Source: CBDCZI01 sp965224495 (GTDB taxonomy: Bacteria > Bacteroidota > Bacteroidia > Cytophagales > JAAEPT01). From it: DNA of 64,000 bases. Made by a program: the position numbers and the translations under genes. The notes under the pieces were generated by a model. That model searched no databases, was not told the DNA's origin, and saw only the letters and a list, made by a program, of their open reading frames with translations. Position 1 is the first letter of the stretch; each line of letters opens with the position of its first letter. Of this stretch, positions 1 to 10,254 are shown piece after piece. The stretch spans positions 1 through 64,000 of the forward strand of contig CBDCZI010000005.1 in assembly GCA_965224495.1 (NCBI GenBank), given 5' to 3'.

Positions 1-2
1 TT

Positions 3-56
3 TTGGGCGATCCGTCAAATATTACTGGTTTTAAAGAAAACTGTACACACGATTAG
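3..56 (+). CDS. C-terminal end of an upstream gene (partial)
   Basis: An open frame runs from the window edge to a TAG that directly abuts the ATG of the next glycosyltransferase. It encodes about 17 residues ending in KENCTHD. The zero-base spacing suggests an operon with the two glycosyltransferases, probably a surface polysaccharide locus. Too little remains to name it, and the indels seen nearby make the frame uncertain. Confidence 0.35.
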   Translation: MGDPSNITGFKENCTHD

Positions 57-1254
57 ATGAAAGTTTTACAATTTGTTTCCGGTTACCATTTCCTCTTAAT
101 GACGGAGGAGCTATTGCTATGTATAATATGGCAAAAGGTTTTGTGGAAAACGGTGTGGATTTGGAGGTTCTTTCGTACAATACAACAAAGCACACGGTGG
201 ATTTGGTATCTATTGCCGATGAGATTTATTCTACAACACGTGTTTATGAGTTCCCTATTGACAATACGGTAAAGCCGATTGATGCTTTTTTGAATTATTT
301 TCTTCTAAATCGTACAATATCCAACGTTTTTGAAAGCGAGGAAATGAAAACATTTATTCGCCAAACGTTTAAAAATAAAGAATACGACATAATTCATTTT
401 GAGGGCTTATTTACCGCTCCTTATTTAGAAGTGATGAAAGAAGTTGTACCTGGAGCAAAAATGGTACTGCGTCAGCACAACATAGAATATAAAATTTGGG
501 AAAGGAATGGCTGAAGGAGCTTCTTTTCCTAAAAACAAATATTTGAGCTTGTTGACCAAACGTTTGAAGAAATATGAGCAAAAGTTATTGCCTCAGTTTG
601 ATGCTATCGTACCAATTACGGAAGTAGATGCGAAAGCCTTGAAAGCGTTTGCTTGTTCAGCATACGAAGTCTCTTCGACAGGAGTTGATATAGAGCAATT
701 TGATGCGGTTCAAGTCACTCAAAAGAAAAATAATATTGGCTTTTTGGGTTCATTAGATTGGATGCCCAACCAAGAAGGAGTGAAATGGTTTTTTAGAAAA
801 GGTATGGGTAATTATTCGTCAGAAAGCACCTTCTATTCACTTGAATATTGCGGGTAAAAATGCTCCTGATTGGTTATTGGCTCTTGACAATCCAAAAGAA
901 AATTTACATATTATTGGAGAAGTCGCCTCTGCTCAAGTTTTTTTGAAAGAGCAAGAAGTAATTGTTGTACCTCTACTTTCGGGGAGTGGTATGCGAATTA
1001 AAATAATAGAAGCAATGGCAGGTAAAAAGGCGATTGTGAGTACCTCAGTAGGGGCTGAGGGAATTGAAATCACCAATGAATGCCTCTTAGAGGACGATGC
1101 AAAAGAGTTTGCTGAAGCAGTGGTTTCGTTGGTTGAAAACAAAACGAAAAAGGAGACTTTAGAACAAAGAGCCTATGAGCTGGCAGGACGTGTTTATTCG
1201 AACAAATCGAAAGTGAACGAGTTAATTACTTATTATAAAACGTTGATAAAATGA
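57..1254 (+). pseudogene. Glycosyltransferase, GT4/group 1 type, frame-disrupted
   Basis: Joined across three frame changes, this gives a protein of about 398 residues. It starts MKVLQFVSRLPFPLNDGG, the N-terminal Rossmann loop of GT-B glycosyltransferases. It carries FEGLFTAPYL and RQHNIEYKIWER in the N-domain, and GFLGSLDWMPNQEGV plus GSGMRIKIIEAMAGKKAIV in the C-terminal nucleotide-sugar domain. Frame changes are near 80 (a C missing from CCC), near 505 (extra A) and near 802 (extra G). The ATG at 57 follows the upstream stop directly, and the stop overlaps the next start as ATGA, so translation is probably coupled. The likely role is sugar transfer in polysaccharide or glycan synthesis at the inner membrane face. 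With the indels corrected the gene looks complete, so sequencing error is a real alternative to decay. The substrate is unknown. Confidence 0.75.
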
Positions 1255-2427
1255 CAATAGTAGCGATTATTTTTTGGTTAGCAGTAGCAAGTTTACTCTA
1301 TAATTATATTGGTTTTCCTCTTATTATGAATTATTTGAGTAAAGGAAAAAAACAAAACCAAGATTGCTTTTTGGCTACCGAAGAGTTACCGATGGTAAGT
1401 ATTTTGTTGGCTGTTTATAATGAAGAAAAAGTAATTGAAGAGAAGATAAAGGCGACTTTCAAAACAGGTTACCCCTTAGATAAAATAGAGTTACTTATTG
1501 GTTCAGATGCCTCAACTGACCAAACTGATGAAATTATAAAGAAATACAAACGACTGTTTGCAGGTGTGAAATACCGACGGTTTGAAGGGCGAACAGGAAA
1601 ACCTGCAATTATAGATGAATTGAAAAAAAGGTGCTCTAGGTGAGATCTTCATTTTGACTGATGCAAATGTGTTTTTTGAAGAGCATACGATTTTTCATTT
1701 AGTAAAACATTTTAAAAACCCAAAAATAGGATTGGTAGGAGGTAATATCCTTAATTTGGAAGTGAAAAAAGAGGGTATTTCTAATCAAGAAAAACAATAT
1801 TTATCAATTGAAAACAAACTGAAATACCAAGAGGGTGTCCGTTTGGGGAACAATGATAGGTGCTTTTGGAGGTGTTTATGCTATAAAAAAAACGGAATGT
1901 GTGGATGTTCCTAAAAACTTCATTGTCGATGATTTTCTTTTTGACGATGTCGGTACTTGAGAATAAAAAATCTGCAATTAATGAATTGGATGCTATTGCT
2001 TACGAAGATGTCAGTAATGTTATCGGAAAAGAGTTTGCTCGAAAAAAAACGTATTGCATCAGGTAATTTCCAAAACCTAAATCGTTTTAAACATTTGTTG
2101 TTTCCACCAATTAAAGGGATTTCATTTAGCTTTTGGTCGCATAAAGTCTTGCGTTGGTTTGGTCCTTTTTTTATGATTTTGGCACTACTTTTCAATGCGT
2201 TATTGTTTCATCAAAGCGTCTTTTATGAATTGTTATTTTTCGGTCAACTTTTTGTTTGGAGTTTACCTTTGGTTGATGCTCTATTGAGTCAGGTTGGTAT
2301 TCATAATAAATTATTACGCTTTGTTAGTCATCTTTTTGGGATGAATTTGGCATTGCTTTTTGGGTTTGTTGCTTATACAAAAGGAATAAAAACCAATATT
2401 TGGACACCAACAGAACGGAATCAGTAA
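1251..2427 (+). pseudogene. Membrane glycosyltransferase family 2, frame-disrupted
   Basis: The gene begins at the ATG overlapping the previous stop. The joined product is about 390 residues. It has an N-terminal membrane helix, then a GT2 domain (PMVSILLAVYNEEKVIEEK, LLIGSDASTDQT and the DxD-like LTDANVFFEE), an IGAFGGVYAI acceptor region, and C-terminal membrane helices (FMILALLFNALLFH onward). This is the architecture of processive or lipid-linked family 2 transferases. Indels fall near 1630 (extra A in an A run), 1852 (extra A), 1935 (extra T) and 2045 (extra A in an A run). It is co-directional and translationally coupled with the GT4 gene. Most indels are single-base insertions in homopolymers, so the true gene may be intact. 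Confidence 0.7.
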
Positions 2428-2509
2428 ATATTTTGCTGTTTAAATAACCGTCTTACTTATTGATTAATAAGTGTATTCTTTCGTATGTTGTAGAATAAAC
2501 AACAACACC

Positions 2510-3400
2510 ATGCACGACCATCATCATAACCATTCGATTGCTGAAAAAGGAATTAAGATAGCATTTTTCTTAAACTTAGGTTTTGCGATAGCCGAGATTA
2601 TTGGAGGGACATGGATAAACAGCTATGCAATTATCGCTGATGCGGTGCATGATTTGGGTGATAGTTTGATGATAGGTTTTGCTTGGGGAATGCAATATTT
2701 AGCAAAAAAGAAAGCGGATGAAAAATTCACTTTTGGCTACCAACGTTTTTCTTTATTAGGAGCATTATTTAATAGCTTATTGTTAATTATCGGTAGTGTA
2801 TTAATTATTTATCACGCTGTCCCTCGTTTTTTTGAGCCTGTAACTGTTCATGCGACAGGTATGTTTTTGTTTGCTTTGGTAGGTGTTGCTGTCAATGGCT
2901 ATGCGGTGTTACAAATGAAAAAAGGGGAAAGCACACTTAATGAGCGTGTCATCACTTTACATTTATTAGAAGACATATTGGGTTGGGTAGCTGTACTTAT
3001 TGGTAGTGTCTTAATCTATTTTTTTCAATGGTATTGGGTAGATATTCTTTTGTCGTTGTTGATAGCCGTTTATGTGATTTACAATGCGTCTATCAATTTA
3101 AAAGAAACCATACTCATACTCCTTCAAGAAAACCCTGTTCGGTTTGACGTGACTCAAATAACAGCAAAATTAAAATCAAAAAATCAAGAAATAAACGCTA
3201 TTCACGATGTGCACGCTTGGAGTTTAGATGGAGAGCATCATGTGATGTCTATTCATGTAGTGTTAGAAGATGACGTGGCTTTATCGGAGCTTGAGTCGAT
3301 AAAAAAAAACATTCGCTCTCTACTTAAAGAACAAGGGATTAGTCACGTAACTATTGAGTTTGAAACGGCAAACGAAGAGTGTCTAAGCCGATGTAATTAA
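2510..3400 (+). CDS. Cation diffusion facilitator (CzcD/ZitB-type metal exporter)
   Basis: A 297-residue inner-membrane cation/proton antiporter of the CDF family, expected to export Zn2+ or related divalent metals. I chose the ATG at 2510, which gives a histidine-rich start (MHDHHHNH) typical of CzcD-like proteins, over an upstream in-frame start. The metal site in TM2 is HDLGD (H47, D51) and the TM5 site is HLLED (H151, D155). Six membrane segments span about residues 14-205. A cytoplasmic C-terminal domain follows, with IHDVHAWSLDGEHHVMSIHV, the usual CDF dimerisation fold. It lies 82 bases after the glycosyltransferase and converges on the LRR gene. It is the only intact gene of the first 8 kb. 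Metal specificity cannot be read from the sequence. Confidence 0.9.
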   Translation: MHDHHHNHSIAEKGIKIAFFLNLGFAIAEIIGGTWINSYAIIADAVHDLGDSLMIGFAWGMQYLAKKKADEKFTFGYQRFSLLGALFNSLLLIIGSVLIIYHAVPRFFEPVTVHATGMFLFALVGVAVNGYAVLQMKKGESTLNERVITLHLLEDILGWVAVLIGSVLIYFFQWYWVDILLSLLIAVYVIYNASINLKETILILLQENPVRFDVTQITAKLKSKNQEINAIHDVHAWSLDGEHHVMSIHVVLEDDVALSELESIKKNIRSLLKEQGISHVTIEFETANEECLSRCN

Positions 3401-3404
3401 TGGC

Positions 3405-4980
3405 TTAATAATAAGTAATTTCACATTTAGGGTATTTCTTTTTGAAACGTTGGATGTCGGATTTCGAAAGGCTACTGAAAAATGCTTTTAATTCACGTAT
3501 ATTTTCCATTTTTAGGATAGGGGAGATATCTGTTACTTTCGTCTTACTTACATTTAATCGTCTGATATTTCTAAAGTTATTTAGAGCACTAAAATCAGTG
3601 ATTAAGTTCCCGGAGATGTTCAAATAAGTTAAGTTTTTCAAGGCTTTAATTTCATCTATTGAAGTAACTTTAATATAACCCATATTTAACTCGTAAATAC
3701 TTGTCATTTGACGAATAGGGGTTAATGAGGTGATTCCCGTGTTGAATATCGTTAATTTTACCCATAGCAAAACAATTCTTAATAGGAGATAAATCCTTGA
3801 TGTCTTTGTTTCTTCCAACGTTCAAAACCTTAAGAGCTAAGCAATTTTTTAGAGGAGATAAATCTGATATAAGGTTGTTTTGGCAATTTAGGGTAAGTAA
3901 ATGTTTGAAGTTTTTAATCACCCGTAAGTCTTCTACCTTATTACCTGCCAAGTGCAAACTCATTAAATTTACGCAACCAGCAAGAGGAGATAAGTCTTCA
4001 ATTTCGTTTTTAGAAAACTCTAAATATTCTAAGTTTGTACATTGTTCAATTCCGTGTAAACTTCTTAGTTTATTCCCTGAAATCTTTAACCATTTTAAAC
4101 TTTTCATTCCTTCGATAACAAGTAATGTATCTAAACCTACTTTGCTTAAATCCAATTCTTGTAAACCTCTTAATCCTTTCAATGGCTCTAAATCGGTAGC
4201 AGGAATATCCGAAACGTCAATCTTTTTGATGCCATTAATTCGTTTTTAAATAATAATCACTTGGAGCTTCGGGTAGGCGTAGTGTTTTTGTAATCTTTTT
4301 TTGCCAAACAGGACTCAAACTTACCCAATATTGTTGGAGGTTGACTCATTTTCTTATTGTACACAGGCTTTTTCCCTTTGACTTGAATAGCTTCAAAGTT
4401 TTAAAGGTTCAAAAGTACCTAAAGGAGTTTGATTCGCTTTAAAATAGAAAGTTAGGTTTGTTAGTTTTTTCTCACTTGTTGTATCTGCTCGTTGAAATTT
4501 CACGGTATCCAAACGCACCTCGTTACCATCTAAAATGGTGTCCAAACGAAAATCATCGACCATGGTAATTACTTTCGTCTTAAATAGTTTTTTTACCGTA
4601 GCCTTTACTCTGAACGTATTTCTTGCTTTGTCTAAATAAACAGGGCTAATATTCGCTTTGGTTAATAAAAGTTTGATTTCATTTTCGTGTGTAGTCCCTA
4701 AAAGTCTTAAGTATTTTTTGTGAAATTGATAATTGAGTCATTTGCACTTTTGAGACGGTCATCAACTACTCTGATAAAAGGAGAAGTTGTAATACCTTTC
4801 AACGTAGTATAAACCTTCTTTTTCGCTTTAGGCGAAAGGGAAGCATCCCCAAAAAGTAGCGTATTTTCACTGTAAACAGTCAATAGTTCTTTTACTTCTT
4901 TATCTATTTTTAGTTTGGTCTTGGGCAAAACCAACAGACAAAAAACCAACTGAAAATAGGGCTACGATTAATTTCTTCAT
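3405..4980 (-). pseudogene. Secreted leucine-rich-repeat protein, frame-disrupted
   Basis: Reading from the ATG at 4980 gives a signal peptide (MKKLIVALFSVGFLSVGFAQ), a region of about 220 residues I do not recognise, then LRR units of internalin or protein-phosphatase type. Repeats such as LKWLKISGNKLRSLHGIEQC, LEYLEFSKNEIEDLSPLAGC and LMSLHLAGNKVEDLRVIKN continue to 3405. Frame changes are seen near 4925, 4705, 4390, 4330, 4225 and 3745, so no single frame covers the gene. The repeated 22-residue LxxLxLxxNxIxDLSPL unit makes the identification firm. LRR proteins of this kind are exported and bind proteins or surfaces; no sorting domain is visible at the C-terminus. It is convergent with the CDF gene. 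It may be a pseudogene or a victim of base-calling error. Confidence 0.7.
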
Positions 4981-5056
4981 AAAACTATACATTATCTTAA
5001 TAACATAAAAATACTCATTTATAGATAACATACAAGGACTAAGCCAAAAGTTCGCA

Positions 5057-6846
5057 CTATTCAACCACTTTGACGTCTAATTTACTTAGTTGGTGTTCTA
5101 AATTTCTTCGGTACGGGTGATTTTCTGGTAAATGTAAAAACATACACTTTTTTTGCTTGGTGTAAATGGTGCGTAGCACGTTCATTATTCCCTTTTTGGT
5201 AATAAAGAATCCCTAAAATATTATGGTCAACCCCTAAGTCGTGATGGGTTTCTCCTAATACAGTTTGATCAACCTTCAATGCCATTAAGAAATATTCCAA
5301 TGCGGTGTCCTTGGTTGTTTTTTAACCGAATAAAGCCCTACCAAAGACGAATAACCCGACCCTATATTAGGCAAGAAACGCCAATCATTTTTGGGGCTAA
5401 TATTCATAATTGTTCGGTACAAATGACTCACCATATTGTATTCTTGCTCTGCCGAGGCATAAACATTTAAACTCTTATAACCGACAATTATCTCAGGGTT
5501 TATTTTAGGAGGATAAATCTGTTTATCAAAACGCATAGCCTTGTCAAAATGGTAGTTCGCTTGTTCTTGTTTACGCAATTGCACGTAAGTAAGCCCCATG
5601 TTGTAATGCACAGCACTTGATAAATAAGTGTTTTCCTTATTGGATAGCATACTTAATGATTCTTCAAACTGAGCCAAAGCTTGTTTTGGAAGTCTGTTTT
5701 TCTAAGTACATTTTAGCAATGTCGTTTTGCAAAGAAATAACTTTTTCTAAACTACTTGTAGCTGAGGTTTTTTCGTTTTTCCAACGCTTTGTTTAGGTAA
5801 AGTAAAGCCTCTTCTTTGTTGTTTTTTTCAAAAGCGATTTCAGCTAATAATTTATAATCTTCAGTCAATATAGAGTGATTTTGGCTGAAATATTTATTGT
5901 TCAATTTCATAGATTCTTTGAAATAAGACTCTGCTCGATGGTTGTTTTTGGAAGCTAAATAAATATTACCTAAAATCTGGTAACGCTTGGCTATCATCAA
6001 AATGGTTTGAGCCAAACTCTCTTTGTTCCAAACGCAAAAACTTTCTTTTGATTACCTATTGCTTCCTTGTAATCACCTTTTGCGAACTGTAAAACGGCTA
6101 AATTATGTAATATTTTTCTGTTTTTACCTTTGCTAAATTTCACAGCTTGTGCATAATTTAAGAGCGCATTGTCCAAGTCTCCTTGCGTAAACTCGATGTT
6201 TCCCAATAAGGTATGCAGACGTGCTTTTACCTTTTTGTCTTTGGTTGTATTCTATCGAATCCAACTGTTTGATAGCACCGCTTAAATTGTTTGTGTTGGA
6301 ATAATAACTCCGCATAACCGACATTAAACTCCGTCGAGTTGTTGTCTTTTATTGCCAAACGGTATAAAAAAGAAGCCTCCAACGAGTTGAAATTTAACTC
6401 CTCTATCAATGCACCTTCGTAGATATTTGTACCCATCTTTACTCGTAGAAACCAATGCCTCTTTGGAAAGTACCTCTCTGACTTTTACTAACTCACCAGC
6501 GTGTAATTGCATTAATAATTGGTTGGCTACATTTCCGTGTTTGTTCTGTAAACGCTCTTCTAATTGGTTATATACCTCTTTTTGATGCTCTAAAACGAAG
6601 GCTATATTTTCGATAGTATGTGATTCTATAAAAGAATAAAAACTGTAAATAAACAGCCGAAGGAAGCCCGTTCCATGGCTCCATTGTTGTAAATACGTCA
6701 GGTGATTTTGCGTAATTTTGTTGAACAAACACGTCCCATTGAGTGACTTGATTATTTCGAAATGTATTGTAACCACCGTTTTCATTTTGTGAAAAAGAAG
6801 GATAGTAAACACATAAAATCAGCATCAAAATTGACGCAAATTTCAT
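5057..6846 (-). pseudogene. Secreted tetratricopeptide-repeat protein, frame-disrupted
   Basis: The ATG at 6846 starts a signal peptide (MKFASILMLILCVYYPSFSQ). The ATG 18 bases upstream is less likely because it adds polar residues before the signal. The joined product is about 590 residues and is mostly TPR units: ALLNYAQAVKFSKGKNRKIL, YQILGNIYLASKNNHRAESY, LAEIAFEKNNKEEALLYLNK and NMGLTYVQLRKQEQANYHFD. It probably ends LEHQLSKLDVKVVE. At least six frame changes occur, near 6700, 6435, 6240, 6020, 5760, 5680, 5310 and 5140. TPR proteins act as protein-binding scaffolds; nothing identifies a partner. A CHAT or kinase domain, common on such proteins, is not visible. The start of this gene and the CobW gene are divergent across 249 bases. 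Confidence 0.65.
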
Positions 6847-7030
6847 TCTTGTTAAATCAAACATAATCTGTTGGTTAAAGAGATAGTACGTTAAAAAGTC
6901 TGTTCTTATTTACGCATACCAACAGCCGAAAAACTTTTAACGTATTGTTTTTTAGATGAGTAACCCATTTTTTGAGATGAATAATAAAATACTAACGTTT
7001 TTAAAATTACTTTTGATGAAATAAATGCTG

Positions 7031-7065
7031 TTTTGTCTAAAGCCCCTAAAGACTTTGTATTTTTG
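7031..7065 (+). promoter_or_regulatory. Bacteroidota-type promoter upstream of the CobW-like gene
   Basis: TATTTTTG at 7058-7065 matches the Bacteroidota -7 consensus TAnnTTTG. TTTTG at 7031-7035 is a suitable -33 element 22 bases upstream. The start codon lies 30 bases downstream. This is a consensus match only. Confidence 0.45.
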
Positions 7066-7095
7066 TATATCCTAAAACTTTAGCAATAGCTCGTT

Positions 7096-8094
7096 ATGGC
7101 GATAAAAGTAAATGTAATCACAGGTTTTTTGGGTGTTGGAAAAACCTCGTCTATCCAAAATTTATTAAAAAATAAACCTACCGATGAATATTGGGCAATT
7201 ATCGTTAATGAATTTGGAGAAGTAGGTATTGATGAAAGTTTATTGACCACCGATAACACCGAAAATACCATTCGCCAAATACAAGGAGGATGTGTTTGTT
7301 GTACCGCAGGTACGGCGTTGCAAACTGTTTTGAATGAGTTGCTTACCACGGTTAAACCCGACCGTATTTTAATCGAACCATCGGGTATCGGTCATCCAGG
7401 AGGGGGTGCTTGATATTTTGGAAGAAGGCTTAAAAAATGTAGCCACTTTACAAGCGATTATTACATTGATTGACCCACGAAATTTGGCGAAGTGAAAAGC
7501 ACATGGGACACGAAACTTTTATTGATCAGATTGAAGTGGCGGATATTCTTATTGCCAATAAAACAGATTTGTGCACCGACAAACAATTGCAAAATTTCCA
7601 TGATTGGTCAGCGACTTTATTTCCCCCAAAACAGCAGATACTTACTTGTAAGCAAGGTGTTTTTCCTCTCGGTTTACTTGACGTAAAACGTGAAACTGTT
7701 AGGCAACCGAAGTTTAAAGAAGCCCATACACACGCCCATGCACATAAAACACAGTGTGTAGCACCAACGATTGACGCACCCACTTTTTATGAATCAAAGG
7801 GGTTGGGGACTATTGCTTTGGGAGCTATTTTCACGAAATATATTTTATTTGATGCCGATAAACTAAACTATTATTTGGAAGCTTTACAAGGAAACAGAGC
7901 GAATCAAGGGGGTTTTTCGTACCACGCACCGTTGGTTGACTTATAACCGAACAGGTCAAGATATAGCAGGATTATTTCCTTCGTCTTACCGAAAAGACAG
8001 TCGAATAGAAATTATATTGACCCAAGACAGTCCGTTTACCTTAGATATTTTCAAAAAAGGAATGAACCAATTAGTAGAAGCTTGTAAAGTTTGA
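7096..8094 (+). pseudogene. CobW/COG0523-family GTP-binding metallochaperone, frame-disrupted
   Basis: The N-terminus has the G3E GTPase P-loop GFLGVGKTS (residues 10-18), the NEFGEVGID loop and the family's metal-binding CxCC as GGCVCC (about 64-69). Further on are NKTD (base specificity) and a histidine-rich stretch (EAHTHAHAHK), as in metal-delivering members. The C-terminal CobW_C domain (FRTTHRWLTYNRTGQD, IEIILTQDSPF) ends at 8094. Frame changes are near 7405 (extra G in a G run), 7490 and 7890. COG0523 proteins use GTP to deliver or insert metals, commonly zinc. With the CDF exporter 4 kb away this may reflect metal homeostasis, but no Zur box was recognised. All catalytic motifs survive, so the breaks may be sequencing errors. 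Confidence 0.75.
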
Positions 8095-8467
8095 TTTATG
8101 TAGTTGGAGCATCCCCTTAGTGAACAATTGATCTCTCGTAGTTAGTTAGTCTTATTGTCGATAGAAATGAAGGTAGTCGATAAAAACGTAGAGCGGGTCG
8201 GGCTTTCAGCTATATCTTTGTTCGTTCCTCACAAAGGATGTCGCCTCTATCCCTATGCCGTCTATTAGGCTTAGCGACGAATAATTGTTTTTTTATCACA
8301 GCGTATTTGGTAATCAAAACAACAATGTAAAATCCTTACCATCAGATGAATATACACTGCCAGACACAGTGAAACATACCTCAAGTTTAAAAGTGAGACG
8401 AACTTGGCTCAGTGAATAAGTCACAGTTACTGGACGGAAATCAAGAAGTCTTCCTTATCTTTAAAGA
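8095..8467 (+). other. Intergenic region with a GC-rich block, no gene seen
   Basis: This 373-base gap holds no convincing open frame. Positions about 8185-8275 form a GC-richer block (GAGCGGGTCGGGCTTTC, then GTCGCCTCTATCCCTATGCC). It resembles dispersed intergenic repeats I recall from flavobacterial genomes, but I cannot confirm that here. GTCGATA occurs twice, around 8156 and 8176. No second copy of the block was noticed in this window. Confidence 0.3.
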
Positions 8468-9046
8468 ATGAGACAGGCATTAATTGTTTTTATAAAAAAA
8501 CCTACCGAAGGAAAAGTAAAAACGCGATTAGCACATACTATTGGTCATTTCGAGGCGGTCAGGATATACGAAAAGTTACTCCGTAAAACAGAACAAATAA
8601 TCAAGCCTTTAAACCAAGATGTTTTCATTTATTCAGACGATTATTTTGATGGTTTTTTTGAGGGATACACTTGGCGGTTACAAAAGGGAGAAGATTTGGG
8701 CGTAAAAATGCATCATGCTTTTGAAGAGATTTTTGATGAGGGTTATCAAAAAATAAGTATCATAGGTAGTGATTGTTTTGAATTAACTACGGCTATTCTA
8801 CAAGATTCATTTCAAAGAAAAAGTGATACTGTTATTGGTAAAAGTACAGACGGAGGCTATTATTTATTAGGACTAACGCAGAATAATAGCGCTTTTTTCA
8901 GTGAAATAGAGTGGAGTACGGACAAAGTATTTGAGCAAACATACAAGCAAATAGAAAGTGTTTCAATGAATTATTCGTTACTACCGACCCTGACGGATAT
9001 TGATACCGTAGAAGACTTAAGGCTATTCCCTAAATTGAATGAGTAA
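8468..9046 (+). CDS. DUF2064/TIGR04282-type glycosyltransferase-like protein
   Basis: A 192-residue protein with a GT-A-like nucleotidyl or glycosyl transferase fold. It has FIKKPTEGKVKTRLA near the N-terminus (the KTRL loop of DUF2064), IIGSDCFELT and GKSTDGGYYLLGL (metal- and sugar-binding loops), and TLTDIDTVEDL at the C-terminus. The family is related to CofC and includes the arsenosugar biosynthesis transferase ArsM-neighbour proteins. No arsM or radical SAM gene is adjacent, so the arsenosugar role is not supported by context. An arsC-type gene exists only 50 kb away. The length fits the family. The start is the first ATG, with no strong ribosome site visible, as is usual in Bacteroidota. 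Confidence 0.75.
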   Translation: MRQALIVFIKKPTEGKVKTRLAHTIGHFEAVRIYEKLLRKTEQIIKPLNQDVFIYSDDYFDGFFEGYTWRLQKGEDLGVKMHHAFEEIFDEGYQKISIIGSDCFELTTAILQDSFQRKSDTVIGKSTDGGYYLLGLTQNNSAFFSEIEWSTDKVFEQTYKQIESVSMNYSLLPTLTDIDTVEDLRLFPKLNE

Positions 9047-9102
9047 TAAGGAGCGTTTGGTCATAGAAAAATGTTATATTTGGAGATTGTAGATTAAATA
9101 TT

Positions 9103-10068
9103 ATGAAAGTGAAAGCAGTAAAATTATTTCTATTAGGGCTATTGATATTCAGTGCAACCTTTACCAACGCACAGGCGAAGAAAAACCTTGAGTATTCAGG
9201 TTTTTTTGATTCGTACTATTTCCGGGGACCTTGGAGTTTAACTCTTGGAGGAGGAGCGAGTCTTTATAATGGAGATTTAGCTACTTTTTTTGAAGGGAAT
9301 AAATTTGCACCAACTTATAACGCAGGTATTGCTTACAAACCTTGGCCACGTGTTCGTTTTGGAACTCAGTTTGCAATGGTAAACTTCAATGTAGAAGAAA
9401 AGAATGACAGAGCAACAATAATGAAAGGTAATCTAAAGGAGATTATGTTTTATGGTAAATATTATTTTGTAGAAGACATAGTAACACGTCATGCACAGTT
9501 TACAAATGATAAATTAAAATTGGTAAAGCCTTTTGTGACTTTAGGTTTTGCACCTGTTTTTTTCAAAGCAACAGCAACGGATGCTCAGGGTGGAGAAACT
9601 TCTGATTCAGGAATATCTTTTGCCGTGCCTATAGGAGGAGGTTTACAATTTGATTTCACACACCGAGTAAGTTTATCGTTAGATGTCGCTTACCGCTATG
9701 TGTTTTCTGACCAATTAGATGCTTTTGGAGAAAATCAAGGAGGAGGGAAAGCAAAAGATGCTTACGCAACGGTAGGTTTGACTTTGCAATATTCACCATT
9801 TGCAAAACGATCGCATAAGAAAAAATTCAAAGCACCAAAAGATGCAAGTGACCAATACAATACACCTAAATCAGGAAGTGCACCTTCGGGAGGAAGTACA
9901 AATAAAGCTGTTCCTGAAACGACACCACCAGCAACGGCTGAGCCAGAGCAAGTGACAGAACCTGAAGAAGTAATTGAAGAAACAGCACCTACCGAGGAGG
10001 TGGAAGAGGCTGAAGAAGAATACCAAGAGGAAGAGGCAACAGACGATAGTTACGACGACGGTTGGTAA
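9103..10068 (+). CDS. Outer-membrane beta-barrel protein with acidic C-terminal tail
   Basis: A 321-residue protein. Residues 1-25 are a signal peptide (MKVKAVKLFLLGLLIFSATF, then TNAQA). Residues 30-245 alternate polar and hydrophobic residues with aromatic belts (WSLTLGGGASLYNGDLATFF, VSLSLDVAYRYVF, YATVGLTLQYSPF), typical of an 8-stranded OmpW/OmpA-like barrel or the DUF6089-type barrels of Bacteroidota. A lysine-rich segment and a Pro/Glu-rich tail (residues about 270-321, ending DDSYDDGW) follow, probably periplasmic or surface exposed. A -7-like TATATTTG lies at 9075-9082, 20 bases before the start. A strong terminator follows. The function is unknown; there is no OmpA peptidoglycan domain. 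Confidence 0.75.
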   Translation: MKVKAVKLFLLGLLIFSATFTNAQAKKNLEYSGFFDSYYFRGPWSLTLGGGASLYNGDLATFFEGNKFAPTYNAGIAYKPWPRVRFGTQFAMVNFNVEEKNDRATIMKGNLKEIMFYGKYYFVEDIVTRHAQFTNDKLKLVKPFVTLGFAPVFFKATATDAQGGETSDSGISFAVPIGGGLQFDFTHRVSLSLDVAYRYVFSDQLDAFGENQGGGKAKDAYATVGLTLQYSPFAKRSHKKKFKAPKDASDQYNTPKSGSAPSGGSTNKAVPETTPPATAEPEQVTEPEEVIEETAPTEEVEEAEEEYQEEEATDDSYDDGW

Positions 10069-10090
10069 ACTTTAAAAACAAATAAATGAA

Positions 10091-10122
10091 AGGGATACTA
10101 CTGTGTGGTGTCCCTTTTTTTT
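10091..10122 (+). terminator. Rho-independent terminator after the beta-barrel gene
   Basis: AAAGGGATAC pairs with GTGTCCCTTT across a short loop, and eight T residues follow. It lies 23 bases downstream of the barrel gene's stop. Confidence 0.8.
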
Positions 10123-10254
10123 GTGTCTAATAAGGGGTAGAATAATTGAATTACGAGATTTTGATTTACCATGAATTATGTCAAACTATTGAATAGATTG
10201 TTCGCATTCTTGATGGTTTTCTACCAGTAATATAGGCGAATGGTAAGACAGAGT

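Noticed and set aside
9103..10068. OmpA peptidoglycan-binding protein
   Set aside because: The C-terminal part is an acidic low-complexity tail without the OmpA motif; only the barrel is supported.
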